From assembly GCA_046296435.1 (NCBI GenBank), contig JBKBLI010000011.1, positions 7,753 to 71,752 of the forward strand: a stretch of 64,000 nt of DNA, in the 5' to 3' direction. This document shows, in pieces, positions 9,603 through 18,496 of this stretch; position 1 is the first letter of the stretch; every line of letters starts with the position of its first letter. The position numbers and the translations under genes are program-made. The stretch comes from M3007 sp046296435. GTDB lineage: Bacteria > Bacteroidota > Bacteroidia > Chitinophagales > Saprospiraceae. The notes beneath the pieces were generated by a model. That model was not told the origin of the DNA, did not search any database, and was given only the letters and a program-made list of their open reading frames with translations.

Positions 9603-10943
9603 ATGTTTGAGAGTCTAAGCGATAAGCTGGAATCGGCCTTCAAAGTGCTCAAGGGGGCCAATCGCATTACCGAACTGAATGTTGCAGAGAGCATTAAGGA
9701 GATCCGGCGCGCCCTGGTGTCTGCCGACGTCAACTACAAGATAGCCAAGGAGTTCACCGACCGCGTCAAGGATAAGGCTCTGGGCGTCGAAAATGTCCTG
9801 CGCAACGTCAATCCCGGCCAATTGATGGTCAAGATCGTGCAAGACGAATTGACCGAACTAATGGGAGGCCAAAGCGTAGGCATCAACGTGAAAGGCAGTC
9901 CCGGGGTCGTACTCATTGCCGGGCTGCAAGGTAGCGGTAAGACAACTTTCAGCGGCAAGTTGGCCAAACACCTCAAAGAGCAGCGTAAGTTGTCGCCCCT
10001 GCTGGTCGCCTGCGACGTCTATCGCCCGGCAGCCGCCGACCAATTGCAGGTGCTTGGCGACAGCCTCCGCGTGCCGGTATATCGCGAGCCGGAGAATAAC
10101 AACCCCGTCGAGATCGCCCTCAACGCCCTCAAGCACGCCAAGGCCCACGGCCATCACGTTGTGATCGTCGATACCGCCGGCCGCCTGGCCGTGGACGAAG
10201 CCATGATGACCGAGGTGGCCAACATCAAACAGGCTATCAACCCAACAGAAACGCTCTTCGTGGTGGACGCCATGACGGGTCAGGATGCGGTCAACACCGC
10301 GCACGCCTTCAACGAACGCATCGCATACGATGGCGTAGTGCTCACCAAATTGGATGGCGATACGCGAGGCGGGGCCGCGCTGAGCATCAAATACACCGTA
10401 GGCAAACCCATCAAATTCGTCTCAATGGGCGAAAAATTGGAGGCGCTCGACGTGTTTCACCCCGACCGAATGGCCCAGCGAATCCTGGGCATGGGCGACA
10501 TCGTATCGCTGGTCGAAAAAGCCCAGATGGAATTCGATGAAAACGAGGCCAAGCGAGTTGAGAAAAAAATAAAGCAGAACAAATTTGACTTCAACGACTT
10601 TCTGGGCCAAATGCAAATGATCAAAAAAATGGGCGATTTCAAATCGCTCATCGGCATGATCCCCGGTATGGGCAAGGCCATGAAAGACGTCAATATCGAC
10701 GATAAGGCCCTCGTGCGCGTGGAAGCCATCGTACAAAGCATGACGCCAAAAGAACGCGCCAATCCCGACCTGCTCAACCTTTCGCGCAAAAAACGCATCG
10801 CGCGCGGTTGCGGCCAAAGTATCGAGCAGATCAACCTGTTCATCCGCAATTTCAACGAAATGCGGAAAATGATGCATACCGTAGCCAACAACCCCCAAAT
10901 GATGCGCAATATGATGAATCAAATGGGCGGCGGCAAATTCTAA
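9603..10943 (+). CDS. ffh: signal recognition particle protein Ffh
   Basis: A 446-residue SRP54-type GTPase. The N domain (1-85) carries ESIKEIRRALVSADVNYKIAKEF. The G domain has the P loop GLQGSGKTT (about residue 106), the box DVYRPAAADQL, DTAGRL (about 193) and TKLDGDTRGGAAL (about 248). The C-terminal M domain (about 305-446) is methionine-rich and ends in an MMRNMMNQMGGGKF tail. The protein binds 4.5S RNA and signal sequences of nascent membrane and exported proteins and delivers ribosomes to FtsY. It has a clear promoter upstream and is followed after 42 bases by dusB, so the two are probably co-transcribed. Confidence 0.97.
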   Translation: MFESLSDKLESAFKVLKGANRITELNVAESIKEIRRALVSADVNYKIAKEFTDRVKDKALGVENVLRNVNPGQLMVKIVQDELTELMGGQSVGINVKGSPGVVLIAGLQGSGKTTFSGKLAKHLKEQRKLSPLLVACDVYRPAAADQLQVLGDSLRVPVYREPENNNPVEIALNALKHAKAHGHHVVIVDTAGRLAVDEAMMTEVANIKQAINPTETLFVVDAMTGQDAVNTAHAFNERIAYDGVVLTKLDGDTRGGAALSIKYTVGKPIKFVSMGEKLEALDVFHPDRMAQRILGMGDIVSLVEKAQMEFDENEAKRVEKKIKQNKFDFNDFLGQMQMIKKMGDFKSLIGMIPGMGKAMKDVNIDDKALVRVEAIVQSMTPKERANPDLLNLSRKKRIARGCGQSIEQINLFIRNFNEMRKMMHTVANNPQMMRNMMNQMGGGKF

Positions 10944-10985
10944 AAATGCCCCCGCCCGCCCCACTTCTCACTTTTCACTCGAATC

Positions 10986-11999
10986 ATGAGCGTAAAAATA
11001 GGCAATGTCGAATTAGGAGAGTTCCCGCTCCTACTGGCGCCCATGGAAGACGTGAGCGATCCGCCTTTCCGCCGCCTATGTAAAGAACAGGGAGCCGACA
11101 TGGTCTATACAGAGTTTATCAGCGCCGACGGCCTCGTACACGACGCCATCAAAAGCCTGCAAAAGCTCGACATCTTCGACTACGAGCGGCCTATCGGCAT
11201 TCAGTATTTTGGCGGACAGTTGGACAATATGATCGAGGCTGCCGCCATCATCGAGTCCAAAAATCCGGATGTGATCGATATCAATTTTGGCTGCCCGGTA
11301 GCTAAGGTAGCCTGTCGGATGGCCGGCGCCGGATTGCTTCGGGACATCCCGCACATGGTTAAGCTGACGGAGTCCGTGGTCAAAAGCACCCGACGCCCCG
11401 TCACCGTCAAAACCCGCTTGGGCTGGGACGAGTCCTCCATCAACATCGTTGAGGTGGCCGAGCGCCTGCAAGATGTCGGCATCGCCGCCCTCAGCATACA
11501 TGCCCGCACCCGCGCCCAGATGTACAAAGGCGAAGCCGACTGGACCTGGATCGCGCGGGTCAAAGAAAACCCACGCATACGTATCCCCATATTCGGCAAC
11601 GGCGATGTGGACTCACCTCAAAAAGCGCTCGAATACCGGCAGCGTTTTGGCCCGGATGGCATCATGATCGGCCGGGCAAGTATAGGATACCCGTGGGTGT
11701 TCCGCGAAATCAAACACTACATGCGCACCGGCGTCTTGCTCCCGCCCCCCACCTTGGAGGAGCGGGTGGACGCGGCGCGCCAACACCTCCGCGACAGCAT
11801 AGCTTGGAAAGGCCCCAAACTCGGCGTCCTCGAAATGCGGCGACACTACACGCCTTACTTCCGCGACCTGCCGCACATCAAAAGCTGGCGCATGCAATTG
11901 GTCACCGAGGACAGTCCCGACGCCCTGTTCGACATCTTAGACCGCCTCGAAGCGCATTACCAAAATCTGGCGCTCGAAATTTGTTCGGTAGCGCACTGA
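10986..11999 (+). CDS. dusB: tRNA-dihydrouridine synthase (DusB family)
   Basis: A 337-residue FMN-dependent TIM-barrel enzyme that reduces uridine to dihydrouridine in tRNA D-loops. It opens with the substrate-face motif LLAPMEDVSDPPFRRLC. It carries INFGCPVAKVACRMAGAGLL with the general-acid Cys103, then VTVKTRLGWD, IHARTRAQMYKGEADW and the phosphate-binding FGNGDV and MIGRASIGYPWVF. The C-terminal 90 residues form the helical tRNA-binding domain (HY, R-L/I-P-H-I-K). Its length is normal for the family. The gene follows ffh by 42 bases and converges on the oligopeptidase gene. Assignment to the DusB branch rather than another Dus paralogue is by overall resemblance only. Confidence 0.9.
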   Translation: MSVKIGNVELGEFPLLLAPMEDVSDPPFRRLCKEQGADMVYTEFISADGLVHDAIKSLQKLDIFDYERPIGIQYFGGQLDNMIEAAAIIESKNPDVIDINFGCPVAKVACRMAGAGLLRDIPHMVKLTESVVKSTRRPVTVKTRLGWDESSINIVEVAERLQDVGIAALSIHARTRAQMYKGEADWTWIARVKENPRIRIPIFGNGDVDSPQKALEYRQRFGPDGIMIGRASIGYPWVFREIKHYMRTGVLLPPPTLEERVDAARQHLRDSIAWKGPKLGVLEMRRHYTPYFRDLPHIKSWRMQLVTEDSPDALFDILDRLEAHYQNLALEICSVAH

Positions 12000-12091
12000 G
12001 ACCACGTTGTCTGCTGGGGCAAGCAGGGCTTGAGCGCTTTTTAAAAAAAACGGCATCGCGCAGAGGCAAATGGCGCAGGCGCGGCTTCTAT

Positions 12092-14338
12092 CTATTGCAT
12101 ATTCAGCAAAGAGAGCATCCAGGCGTACTCCATGGCGCGCTCCTTGAGTCGGCTGAAACGACCCGAAGCGCCTCCGTGCGACCCGCTCATGTTGGTGTAA
12201 AAGAGCAAAGGATTTTTGTCGGTCTTCAGGTCGCGCAGCCGGGCCACCCATTTGGCAGGCTCAAAATACTGCACCTGCGAGTCGGCAAATGAAGTGAGCG
12301 CCAGGATAGCCGGATAGTCTTGGGCCTTGACGTTGTCGTAGGGCGAATACTGCTTCATGTAGCGGTATTCCTCAGGGTTGGCCGGATTGCCCCATTCCAA
12401 GTACTCGCCGGTGGTGAGCGGCAGACTCGGATCGCTCATGGTNNNNNNNNNNNNNNNNNNNNNNNNNNNNNNNNNNNNNNNNNNNNNNNNNNNNNNNNNN
12501 NNNNNNNNNNNNNNNNNNNNNNNNNNNNNNNNNNNNNNNNNGGTGAGCACATCGACGAAGGGCACGCCGGCAATGATTCCGCGGTACAAATCGGGGCGCA
12601 TGTTGGCGATGGCGCCCATCAGCAACCCGCCCGCCGATCGGCCCTCGGCAAACAAGCGATTTGCAGACGTGTAACGCTCCCGTACGAGGTATTCCGAGCA
12701 GTCGATGAAATCATTGAAGGTGTTCATCTTGCGAGACATCTTGCCGTCCCGATACCAGTAGTAGCCCATTTCCATGCCACCGCGCACATGGGCGATGGCG
12801 ATCACAAAACCCCGGTCGGCGAGGCTGATCTTGTCGCGGTTGAAAGCGGGGTCATAGGAAAAGCCGTAAGCCCCGTAGCCGGTCAAAAAGCAAGGCGCCG
12901 ATCCGTCGCGTTTGACGCCTTTGCGGTACATAATGGAGAGCGGGACGCGGGCGGCGTCGCGCGCCGTGACGAAAACCAACTCGGTAACGTAGTTGTCCGA
13001 ATCAAAACCGCCGAGAACCGGAGCAACCTTTCGGACATTCTTTTGACGGGTATTGACGTCGTAGTCAACGGTGGTTTGCGGCGTTTTGGGCGAGGAATAG
13101 ACGTAGCGGAGCATGGGCGAAGCATAATCGGGCAAGCCAAACAGATCCGCATTGTAGGTTGGCTCGCCAAAATCTATACCGTGACTTTTTGCGGGGTCGG
13201 TATGCAGGATGCGGATGGTCTTCAGCCCTTCGCGGCGTTCGCTGATGGCCACAAAATCTTGATATACGTCGTACCCGGCAATCAACACGTCGTTGCTATG
13301 CTCGACGAAAGCGCTCCAGTTGTCGGGACCCGGCGCCTGAATCGGGGCGCGCATGATCCGGAAGTTGGGCGCGTCCCAGTTGGTGCGGATCAGCAGGTGA
13401 TCGCCCTGATGCTGTACGTCATAGAAGAAATCCTGTTCGCGAGGTTTGATAAGCGTGAAAGCGCCAGAGGGGTTGTCGGCGTTTAGCATGCGCACTTCGA
13501 CCGTTTCAGTATATCCGCTTGTGATGAGCAAGAAGCTTTCAGATTTGGTTTTGCCGACGTAGGCATAAGTGGTTTCATCTTTTTCTTCATAGACCAAGTC
13601 GGCGCGGCGCGAAAGATCTGCCGTATTGCGGCGCCAGATCTTATTGTTGCGGAGCGTAACGGGGTCTTTGGTATCGTAAAAAAGCGTGGCATTGTCGTTG
13701 GCCCAAGCCATTGAAATTCCTACCTCAAAAGGGCCGTCGATGATTTTGCCGCTCGGGAGGTCTCGCACATAAGCCTGAAAAAGATTGCGCCCCGTGTAAT
13801 CTACAATATAAGCCATCTTCGTGTTGTCCGGACTGAAGGCAACCGGGTATGCGGAGCAATATTCGCGGTCTTTGGCCAATTGGTTGACATCGAGCAGAAT
13901 TTCCTCCCCGGCATTGATATCTTGCAACTTTCTGCGACAATATACAGGATACTCCTTCCCGCCCTCAAAACGGGTGTAGTACTCATATCCTTTGCGCAGT
14001 ACGGGCACGCTGGAGTCGTCCTCCTGAATACGGGCTTTGAGTTCGTCGTACAGCGTCTGGCGCAGTTTGGCGAGCGGGGCCATGACCGAGTCGCAATACC
14101 GATTCTCGGCTTCGAGATAAGCGATCACTTCGGGATTATCGCGCTCGTTGAGCCAGTAGTAGGGATCGTCGCGCCTGTCGCCGTCCGGCCCTTCTAATGT
14201 TTTGGGATGTTGTGGGGCGTCGGGCGCGGCGATCCCGTCAAGACGCATGGGCGGCGCTTGCCAAACCGGAGAGGGTGTTTGCATACAGCTTTGTGCAATG
14301 AGCGTGAAAAGCAGGCCAATTTTTCCTAATTGAAGCAT
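12092..14338 (-). CDS. oligopeptidase B-like prolyl oligopeptidase family (S9A) protease, interrupted by an assembly gap
   Basis: A serine peptidase of the S9A family, closest in motifs to oligopeptidase B, which cleaves short peptides after Arg/Lys. The start chosen is ATG at 14338 (MLQLGKIGLLF), which gives a signal or lipoprotein-like leader ending ...AQSC; a longer frame upstream runs through the divergent promoter. A beta-propeller domain (about 60-440) precedes the hydrolase domain. The nucleophile is Ser568 in EGRSAGGLL. The Asp is in FADSQVQYFEPAKW and the His in MSGSHGGASGRF. Ninety-nine N (12443-12541) lie between VDVLT and TMSDPSLPLTTGE. Family members read straight through this junction, so probably no residues are missing and the true length is near 715. 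Confidence 0.9.
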   Translation of the reverse strand: MLQLGKIGLLFTLIAQSCMQTPSPVWQAPPMRLDGIAAPDAPQHPKTLEGPDGDRRDDPYYWLNERDNPEVIAYLEAENRYCDSVMAPLAKLRQTLYDELKARIQEDDSSVPVLRKGYEYYTRFEGGKEYPVYCRRKLQDINAGEEILLDVNQLAKDREYCSAYPVAFSPDNTKMAYIVDYTGRNLFQAYVRDLPSGKIIDGPFEVGISMAWANDNATLFYDTKDPVTLRNNKIWRRNTADLSRRADLVYEEKDETTYAYVGKTKSESFLLITSGYTETVEVRMLNADNPSGAFTLIKPREQDFFYDVQHQGDHLLIRTNWDAPNFRIMRAPIQAPGPDNWSAFVEHSNDVLIAGYDVYQDFVAISERREGLKTIRILHTDPAKSHGIDFGEPTYNADLFGLPDYASPMLRYVYSSPKTPQTTVDYDVNTRQKNVRKVAPVLGGFDSDNYVTELVFVTARDAARVPLSIMYRKGVKRDGSAPCFLTGYGAYGFSYDPAFNRDKISLADRGFVIAIAHVRGGMEMGYYWYRDGKMSRKMNTFNDFIDCSEYLVRERYTSANRLFAEGRSAGGLLMGAIANMRPDLYRGIIAGVPFVDVLTXXXXXXXXXXXXXXXXXXXXXXXXXXXXXXXXXTMSDPSLPLTTGEYLEWGNPANPEEYRYMKQYSPYDNVKAQDYPAILALTSFADSQVQYFEPAKWVARLRDLKTDKNPLLFYTNMSGSHGGASGRFSRLKERAMEYAWMLSLLNMQ
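12443..12541. other. assembly gap (99 N)
   Basis: A run of 99 N inside the oligopeptidase B-like gene. The flanks translate to VDVLT and TMSDP, which are adjacent in the family, and 99 is a multiple of three. The real gap is therefore probably about zero. Confidence 0.95.
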
Positions 14339-14354
14339 GCAACAGAATTTACGG

Positions 14355-14362
14355 CAAAGATA
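14355..14362 (-). promoter_or_regulatory. -7 box for the oligopeptidase gene
   Basis: On the minus strand this reads TATCTTTG, an exact TAnnTTTG box. It ends 16 bases before the ATG at 14338, which supports that start over the longer frame. Confidence 0.5.
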
Positions 14363-14395
14363 TACATGAGCCCCATAGAGAAACAGAAATTTAGC

Positions 14396-14403
14396 TAATT
14401 TTG
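14396..14403 (+). promoter_or_regulatory. -7 box immediately before the histidine kinase start
   Basis: TAATTTTG is an exact TAnnTTTG match with only eight bases between it and the ATG at 14412. Transcription would start almost at the start codon, giving a near-leaderless mRNA. Confidence 0.5.
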
Positions 14404-14411
14404 CGATCAGC

Positions 14412-16391
14412 ATGTCAAAAAACGAAACATACGCATCGGCGGAACTTGCCGCCTTGGAAACTTCAGCCTTCACCGATTTTGAAAGCGCGAGAAATAGTCT
14501 GTCTATTCTGAATTGCAGATTGGGAGAGATGACGCCCGAAGAAATGTTTCGTTTGTATCAGGTAGAGGCTTTTTTGTACAACCAGTGGGCGGAGTACGAA
14601 CGCGCCCTGGACCGATTAGATTTGTGCGAAAAAATCAGATTGGCCCTCCCCCACTCCAACACGCGGCTTATCGAGTTGCGCTGCGACCGCATCGGCGTTT
14701 TGATCAATTGTCAAAAATGGCCTGAAGCCTTCGATCAACTGGATGATGCGCGAAGTCTTTTGCCCCGGCTGAGCGACAAAGCCAAATGGCTGGAGGGCTA
14801 CGTGGACTGTAGAGCGGGATTTATACAGTTGCACCTGGGCGACTTGACCGAGTCCCTGAGCCTGCTGCTCCGCGCTGAATTGGCGCTGGCGAATATGCCC
14901 AATACCCAAAACTCGCTCAAATCCCAATACCTTTTGGCCCTAACGCTCAGCGGCCTCGGCGACCTGTACGAGCGCCTGGATATGGGCGAAGAGAGCATGG
15001 AGAGTTACAACAGGATCATCCCCATCATCGAAACCCACAAACTCGCGCCGCGCCGCGCTTTTCACTACATCAATGCAGGGCGCGCCAACCTGGCCCAGGG
15101 ACAGACCATGGGGGCCATCGCGTATTTCAAACAAGCCCTCGAACTGGCCGGAACCATTGATAACGTCGCGTTTACCCATGCGGCTCTGAATTTGGCCCCA
15201 GCCCTGATCATGGCCAACAAAGACAGCCAGGCGATTCAATTGTTCGAAACTGTCGCCGAGCAATTAGCCGCCCAAAAAACACCCGAAGACCTGCTAAACC
15301 TTTCTAAAATCGAAATATGGAAGGCCGAAATATGGCTCAAAGCCGACGACTACTCAAAAGGCGAAGCGGCATGCAAAAACGCATGGGAGTACGCCCAGCA
15401 AAGCGGCGACACCGCCCAACAACTCGAAGTGTGTCANNNNNNNNNNNNNNNNNNNNNNNNNNNNNNNNNNNNNNNNNNNNNNNNNNNNNNNNNNNNNNNN
15501 NNNNNNNNNNNNNNNNNNNNNNNNNNNNNNNNCCAGTATTTAGCCGGCATGGCCGTTTTGAAATCCGACTATCAGACAGCCTATAACTGGCAGCGTAAAG
15601 CCTCAGCCCTGCAAACCAAAGAATACCGCCAGCTCCTCGACCGCGAGCGCAACGAACTCAAGACCCTGCACAATTTAGAAAAAAGCCGACAGGAAAACCG
15701 CATCATCAAGCTGCATTTCAGCAGTCTGCAACAAAAAGCGCTGCGCGCCCAAATGAATCCGCACTTTTTGTTCAACGCCCTGAACGGCATCCAAGGCATC
15801 ATCCTGACCGGCAAGCACAAGGAGGCGGTCACCTATCTGGCCCAATTCTCCAAGCTCATGCGTAAGACGCTGTACTACTCAGAAACAGAGTCGCTCAGCC
15901 TGAAGGAAGAGATGACTTTTTTGCGGCAATATCTGGATCTGAACAACCACCTGCGCTTCGAGGGGCATCTGCGATACGAGATCCAAATACATCCGGATAT
16001 CGATCCCGAGGAAGTCGCTATCCCGGCTATGATTCTGCAGCCCCTTGTAGAAAATGCCATCGAACACGGCCTACGACCTAAACAAGGCGGACTGCTCCAA
16101 TTCAGGGTCTTCCCCGACGACGCCGATCCCGACCTAATTGTGTGCGAAATAGAAGACGACGGTATCGGACCCATTGAGGTAAAAAGACGGCAGGAGGAAT
16201 ACGCCGAAAGTCAGGAACACCGATCCAGAGGCATGGAAATTACCCTTGAGCGACTCAAACTCCTACACGAGCGCATGGGTAGAACCCCGCGCGAATGGAT
16301 CACCGTCCATGACCGCAGCACCTTGGGCAGCGACGACCAACATGGCGCACTGGCCATCGTCATGCTGCCTGATATGAATGCCGAAGAATAA
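14412..16391 (+). CDS. soluble TPR-containing LytS/YehU-type sensor histidine kinase, interrupted by an assembly gap
   Basis: About 659 residues as assembled. Residues 1-400 are a chain of tetratricopeptide-like helix pairs (for example GDLYERLDMGEESMESYNRI and MGAIAYFKQALELAG). A coiled-coil linker (RELLDRERNELKTLHNLEKSR region) follows. The His_kinase domain then has LRAQMNPHFLFNALNGIQ with the phospho-accepting His, and a HATPase domain with LQPLVENAIEHGL (N box) and EDDGIG (G box). There is no signal peptide or transmembrane segment, so sensing must be cytoplasmic, probably through the TPRs. The usual LytTR response regulator partner is not adjacent. Ninety-six N (15437-15532) break the TPR region. 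Joining the flanks directly keeps the frame. Confidence 0.88.
   Translation: MSKNETYASAELAALETSAFTDFESARNSLSILNCRLGEMTPEEMFRLYQVEAFLYNQWAEYERALDRLDLCEKIRLALPHSNTRLIELRCDRIGVLINCQKWPEAFDQLDDARSLLPRLSDKAKWLEGYVDCRAGFIQLHLGDLTESLSLLLRAELALANMPNTQNSLKSQYLLALTLSGLGDLYERLDMGEESMESYNRIIPIIETHKLAPRRAFHYINAGRANLAQGQTMGAIAYFKQALELAGTIDNVAFTHAALNLAPALIMANKDSQAIQLFETVAEQLAAQKTPEDLLNLSKIEIWKAEIWLKADDYSKGEAACKNAWEYAQQSGDTAQQLEVCXXXXXXXXXXXXXXXXXXXXXXXXXXXXXXXXXQYLAGMAVLKSDYQTAYNWQRKASALQTKEYRQLLDRERNELKTLHNLEKSRQENRIIKLHFSSLQQKALRAQMNPHFLFNALNGIQGIILTGKHKEAVTYLAQFSKLMRKTLYYSETESLSLKEEMTFLRQYLDLNNHLRFEGHLRYEIQIHPDIDPEEVAIPAMILQPLVENAIEHGLRPKQGGLLQFRVFPDDADPDLIVCEIEDDGIGPIEVKRRQEEYAESQEHRSRGMEITLERLKLLHERMGRTPREWITVHDRSTLGSDDQHGALAIVMLPDMNAEE
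15437..15532. other. assembly gap (96 N)
   Basis: A run of 96 N in the TPR region of the histidine kinase. A zero-length join gives an uninterrupted frame (...EVC-H-QYLAG...) with plausible TPR spacing, but nothing proves that sequence is not missing. Confidence 0.95.
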
Positions 16392-16780
16392 AAGCGCAGC
16401 GCTTGCCGGTTCTAACTCGCGCCGGCGACTAAAGGTGCGATCTGTGAATAGTCAAGCGCAAGACAAATATAAAAAACTTGTTGGCTCCAAAACAAGTGGA
16501 ACCCTGCAACGCATCTGCTCCAGCCCACGCTTCCGCAAATGGGATAACGCCCTTGAACCCAACAAGGTGTTCAATTCCCCAATACAAATTCCGTCTATTT
16601 AAAAGTGTTGCCATGCTTGAGGCGCATCTCTGAAGGAGCGTCGCTAACACAACGCGTACCGTCCCCCGCAAGATCGTCAAGATCCGTTTTGCCGGCCGGC
16701 AGGACAGGCGCGCCCAATGATTCAACGCGGCTTTATTAGATGAAATCAGGACATTAGTAACACTGAGGCGACCAACTGTG
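16392..16780. other. 389-bp intergenic region, no gene supported
   Basis: Between the histidine kinase and purC stops. The longest open frame (minus strand, 124 codons, overlapping the purC end) has no recognisable domain and a composition typical of chance translation. I see no hairpin with a T tract, repeat or promoter box. Confidence 0.45.
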
Positions 16781-17737
16781 TTATTCACCCGGGCCGAGTG
16801 CAATCAATATCGCTTCAAGCGCCCTTTCAGCCAATTGGCTGTCGGGGGTCAAGACAAATGTCTGACCGGTGACTTTTTCATATAACTCAATGTAGCGCGC
16901 GCTGATTTGCGACACAAATTCGTCGGGCATTTCGGGCATCGTCTGGCCGCTCTTACCCTGAAAACCATTGCTCATCAGCCATTCCCGAACGAATTCCTTG
17001 CTCAACTGGCGCTGACGCTCGCCGCGCTTCTGAAGTTCTGCGTATGTATTGGCATAAAAATAGCGCGAACTATCGGGCGTGTGAATTTCGTCCATCAGCG
17101 CGATACGGCCATCTGGCAATCTGCCAAACTCGTATTTGGTATCGACAAGAATCAAACCGCGCTTTTCCGCCATTTCGACGCCGCGTTGATACAAAGCGCG
17201 CGTGAAAGCCTCCATCTGGGCGTAATCGTCGGCGCTCGCCAGTCCCCGCCCGACAATCTCTTCCGGGCTGATATCCTCATCATGTCCAGATGCTGCTTTT
17301 GTGCTCGGCGTGACGATCGGCGCCGGAAATGGATCGTTTTCGCGAAGTCCGTCCGGCATGGCTGCCCCGCAGAGGGTCCGCGCTCCGGCGGCATACATGC
17401 GGGCTGCGTGCCCGGCGAGGTAACCGCGTATGACCATCTCAATGCGAAAAGGCGTACACAACGCTCCTATCGACACGTTGGGGTGCGGCGTAGCATGCAG
17501 CCAATTGGGACAAATATCGGAAGTGGCCCTCAGAAAGTAAGCGGCAATCTGGTTGAGCACCGCGCCTTTGTGCGGGATGGGTTTGGGCAAGATACAATCA
17601 AATGCGGATATTCGGTCGGTGGCGACCATTACCAAACGGTTGTTTTGGAGGGTATAAACGTCGCGCACTTTCCCGCGATAAAAAGAGATTTGTCCCGGGA
17701 GGGCGAAGTGCGTTTCGCTCAAAGCGTATGTCGTCAT
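16781..17737 (-). CDS. purC: phosphoribosylaminoimidazole-succinocarboxamide synthase (SAICAR synthetase)
   Basis: A 318-residue enzyme of de novo purine synthesis. It joins CAIR and aspartate using ATP to make SAICAR. It starts at MTTYALSETHF; the frame continues 29 codons upstream but that stretch is Cys/Phe-rich and not conserved in the family. Motifs seen are FYRGKVRDVY (N-terminal ATP-binding strand), DRISAFDCILP, KGAVLNQIAAYF, EMVIRGYLAGHA, and ILVDTKYEFGRLPDGRIALMDEIHTPDSSRY. The 318-residue length matches the longer PurC form common in Bacteroidota rather than the roughly 240-residue E. coli enzyme. A TATCTTTG box (17781-17788, minus strand) lies 43 bases upstream. No other purine gene is nearby. 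Confidence 0.95.
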   Translation of the reverse strand: MTTYALSETHFALPGQISFYRGKVRDVYTLQNNRLVMVATDRISAFDCILPKPIPHKGAVLNQIAAYFLRATSDICPNWLHATPHPNVSIGALCTPFRIEMVIRGYLAGHAARMYAAGARTLCGAAMPDGLRENDPFPAPIVTPSTKAASGHDEDISPEEIVGRGLASADDYAQMEAFTRALYQRGVEMAEKRGLILVDTKYEFGRLPDGRIALMDEIHTPDSSRYFYANTYAELQKRGERQRQLSKEFVREWLMSNGFQGKSGQTMPEMPDEFVSQISARYIELYEKVTGQTFVLTPDSQLAERALEAILIALGPGE

Positions 17738-17780
17738 GCAAAAGCAAAAAATAAAAATCTGGCACGGGTAAATATCGCCG

Positions 17781-17788
17781 CAAAGATA
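17781..17788 (-). promoter_or_regulatory. -7 box for purC
   Basis: TATCTTTG on the minus strand, an exact TAnnTTTG match, 43 bases before the purC ATG. No -33 box is clear. Confidence 0.5.
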
Positions 17789-17992
17789 TATACCCTTTTT
17801 CGATGCGTCCTCAATCAATTGCAAGCGATACTGCGGCGGGTGGGAATTTGGCGTGCATCCAAAGGGCGACAGTTAACTTTTTTTGCCAATCGATGAACCT
17901 TGCGCAAAGGATGATGTTTGTGAAAGTGGGGATTTTCGGAGTGCATTGGCCAGGCAAATTCCCCTATTTTTCAAAAAAAACTACTCTTGTGT

Positions 17993-18475
17993 ATGGCTCG
18001 CGCAAACCGCAAACTCATCGCGGCGCTCAGAAGCGCCGCACAGCGCATCAAGGATGAAAACGTCAAATATGCCTGGGGGCACCACGGTTCATGTAATTGC
18101 GGACATTTGGTTCAGACCGTCACCTCCTGGACGCCCTCCGAAATCATTCAATATGCGCACACGGGATCGGGCGAATGGTCGGAGATGGCCGAAGCATGGT
18201 GCCCTCATTCTAATGCGCCGGTGGACTATTTGGTTCGGCAACTAATCGATCTGGGGCTGACGCCAACGGATATCGGTCATCTCGAACGACTCGACGACCG
18301 CGAGGTATTGCGCGCGCTGCCCAATGGATTCCGCCATCTTCGCCACAACCGCCGCGAAGATGCGGCGCTTTATATGGAGACCTTTGCCGATATGCTGGAA
18401 GGGCGTCTGACCGATGCCGCTCTTCGCGAAGCGCTTCAAGACGTGGGCGCGCCGGCAGAGGAAATAGAAGCCTGA
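17993..18475 (+). CDS. conserved protein of unknown function
   Basis: A 160-residue soluble protein starting MARANRKLIAALRSAAQRI; a TTG two codons upstream is an unlikely alternative. I do not recognise a named domain, but proteins of this build are familiar as hypotheticals in Bacteroidota. The N-terminal helix (residues 5-20) is followed by YAWGHHGSCNCGHLVQ, with two Cys and two His close together that could bind a metal. Next come an acidic middle with WCPHSNAP and a helical C-terminal half (LERLDDREVLRALP, then LRHNRREDAALYMETFADML). No signal peptide or membrane segment is present. It is monocistronic and followed by a very strong terminator. Confidence 0.7.
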   Translation: MARANRKLIAALRSAAQRIKDENVKYAWGHHGSCNCGHLVQTVTSWTPSEIIQYAHTGSGEWSEMAEAWCPHSNAPVDYLVRQLIDLGLTPTDIGHLERLDDREVLRALPNGFRHLRHNRREDAALYMETFADMLEGRLTDAALREALQDVGAPAEEIEA

Positions 18476-18496
18476 AGGCTTTTCTTCCCTACGCTG

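Noticed and set aside
12320..13486. 388-codon open frame on the plus strand crossing the N gap
   Set aside because: Antisense shadow of the oligopeptidase gene, kept open only because N translates as X.
16429..16803. 124-codon open frame on the minus strand between the histidine kinase and purC
   Set aside because: No recognisable motif, overlaps the purC end, and composition looks like chance translation. No promoter is visible.
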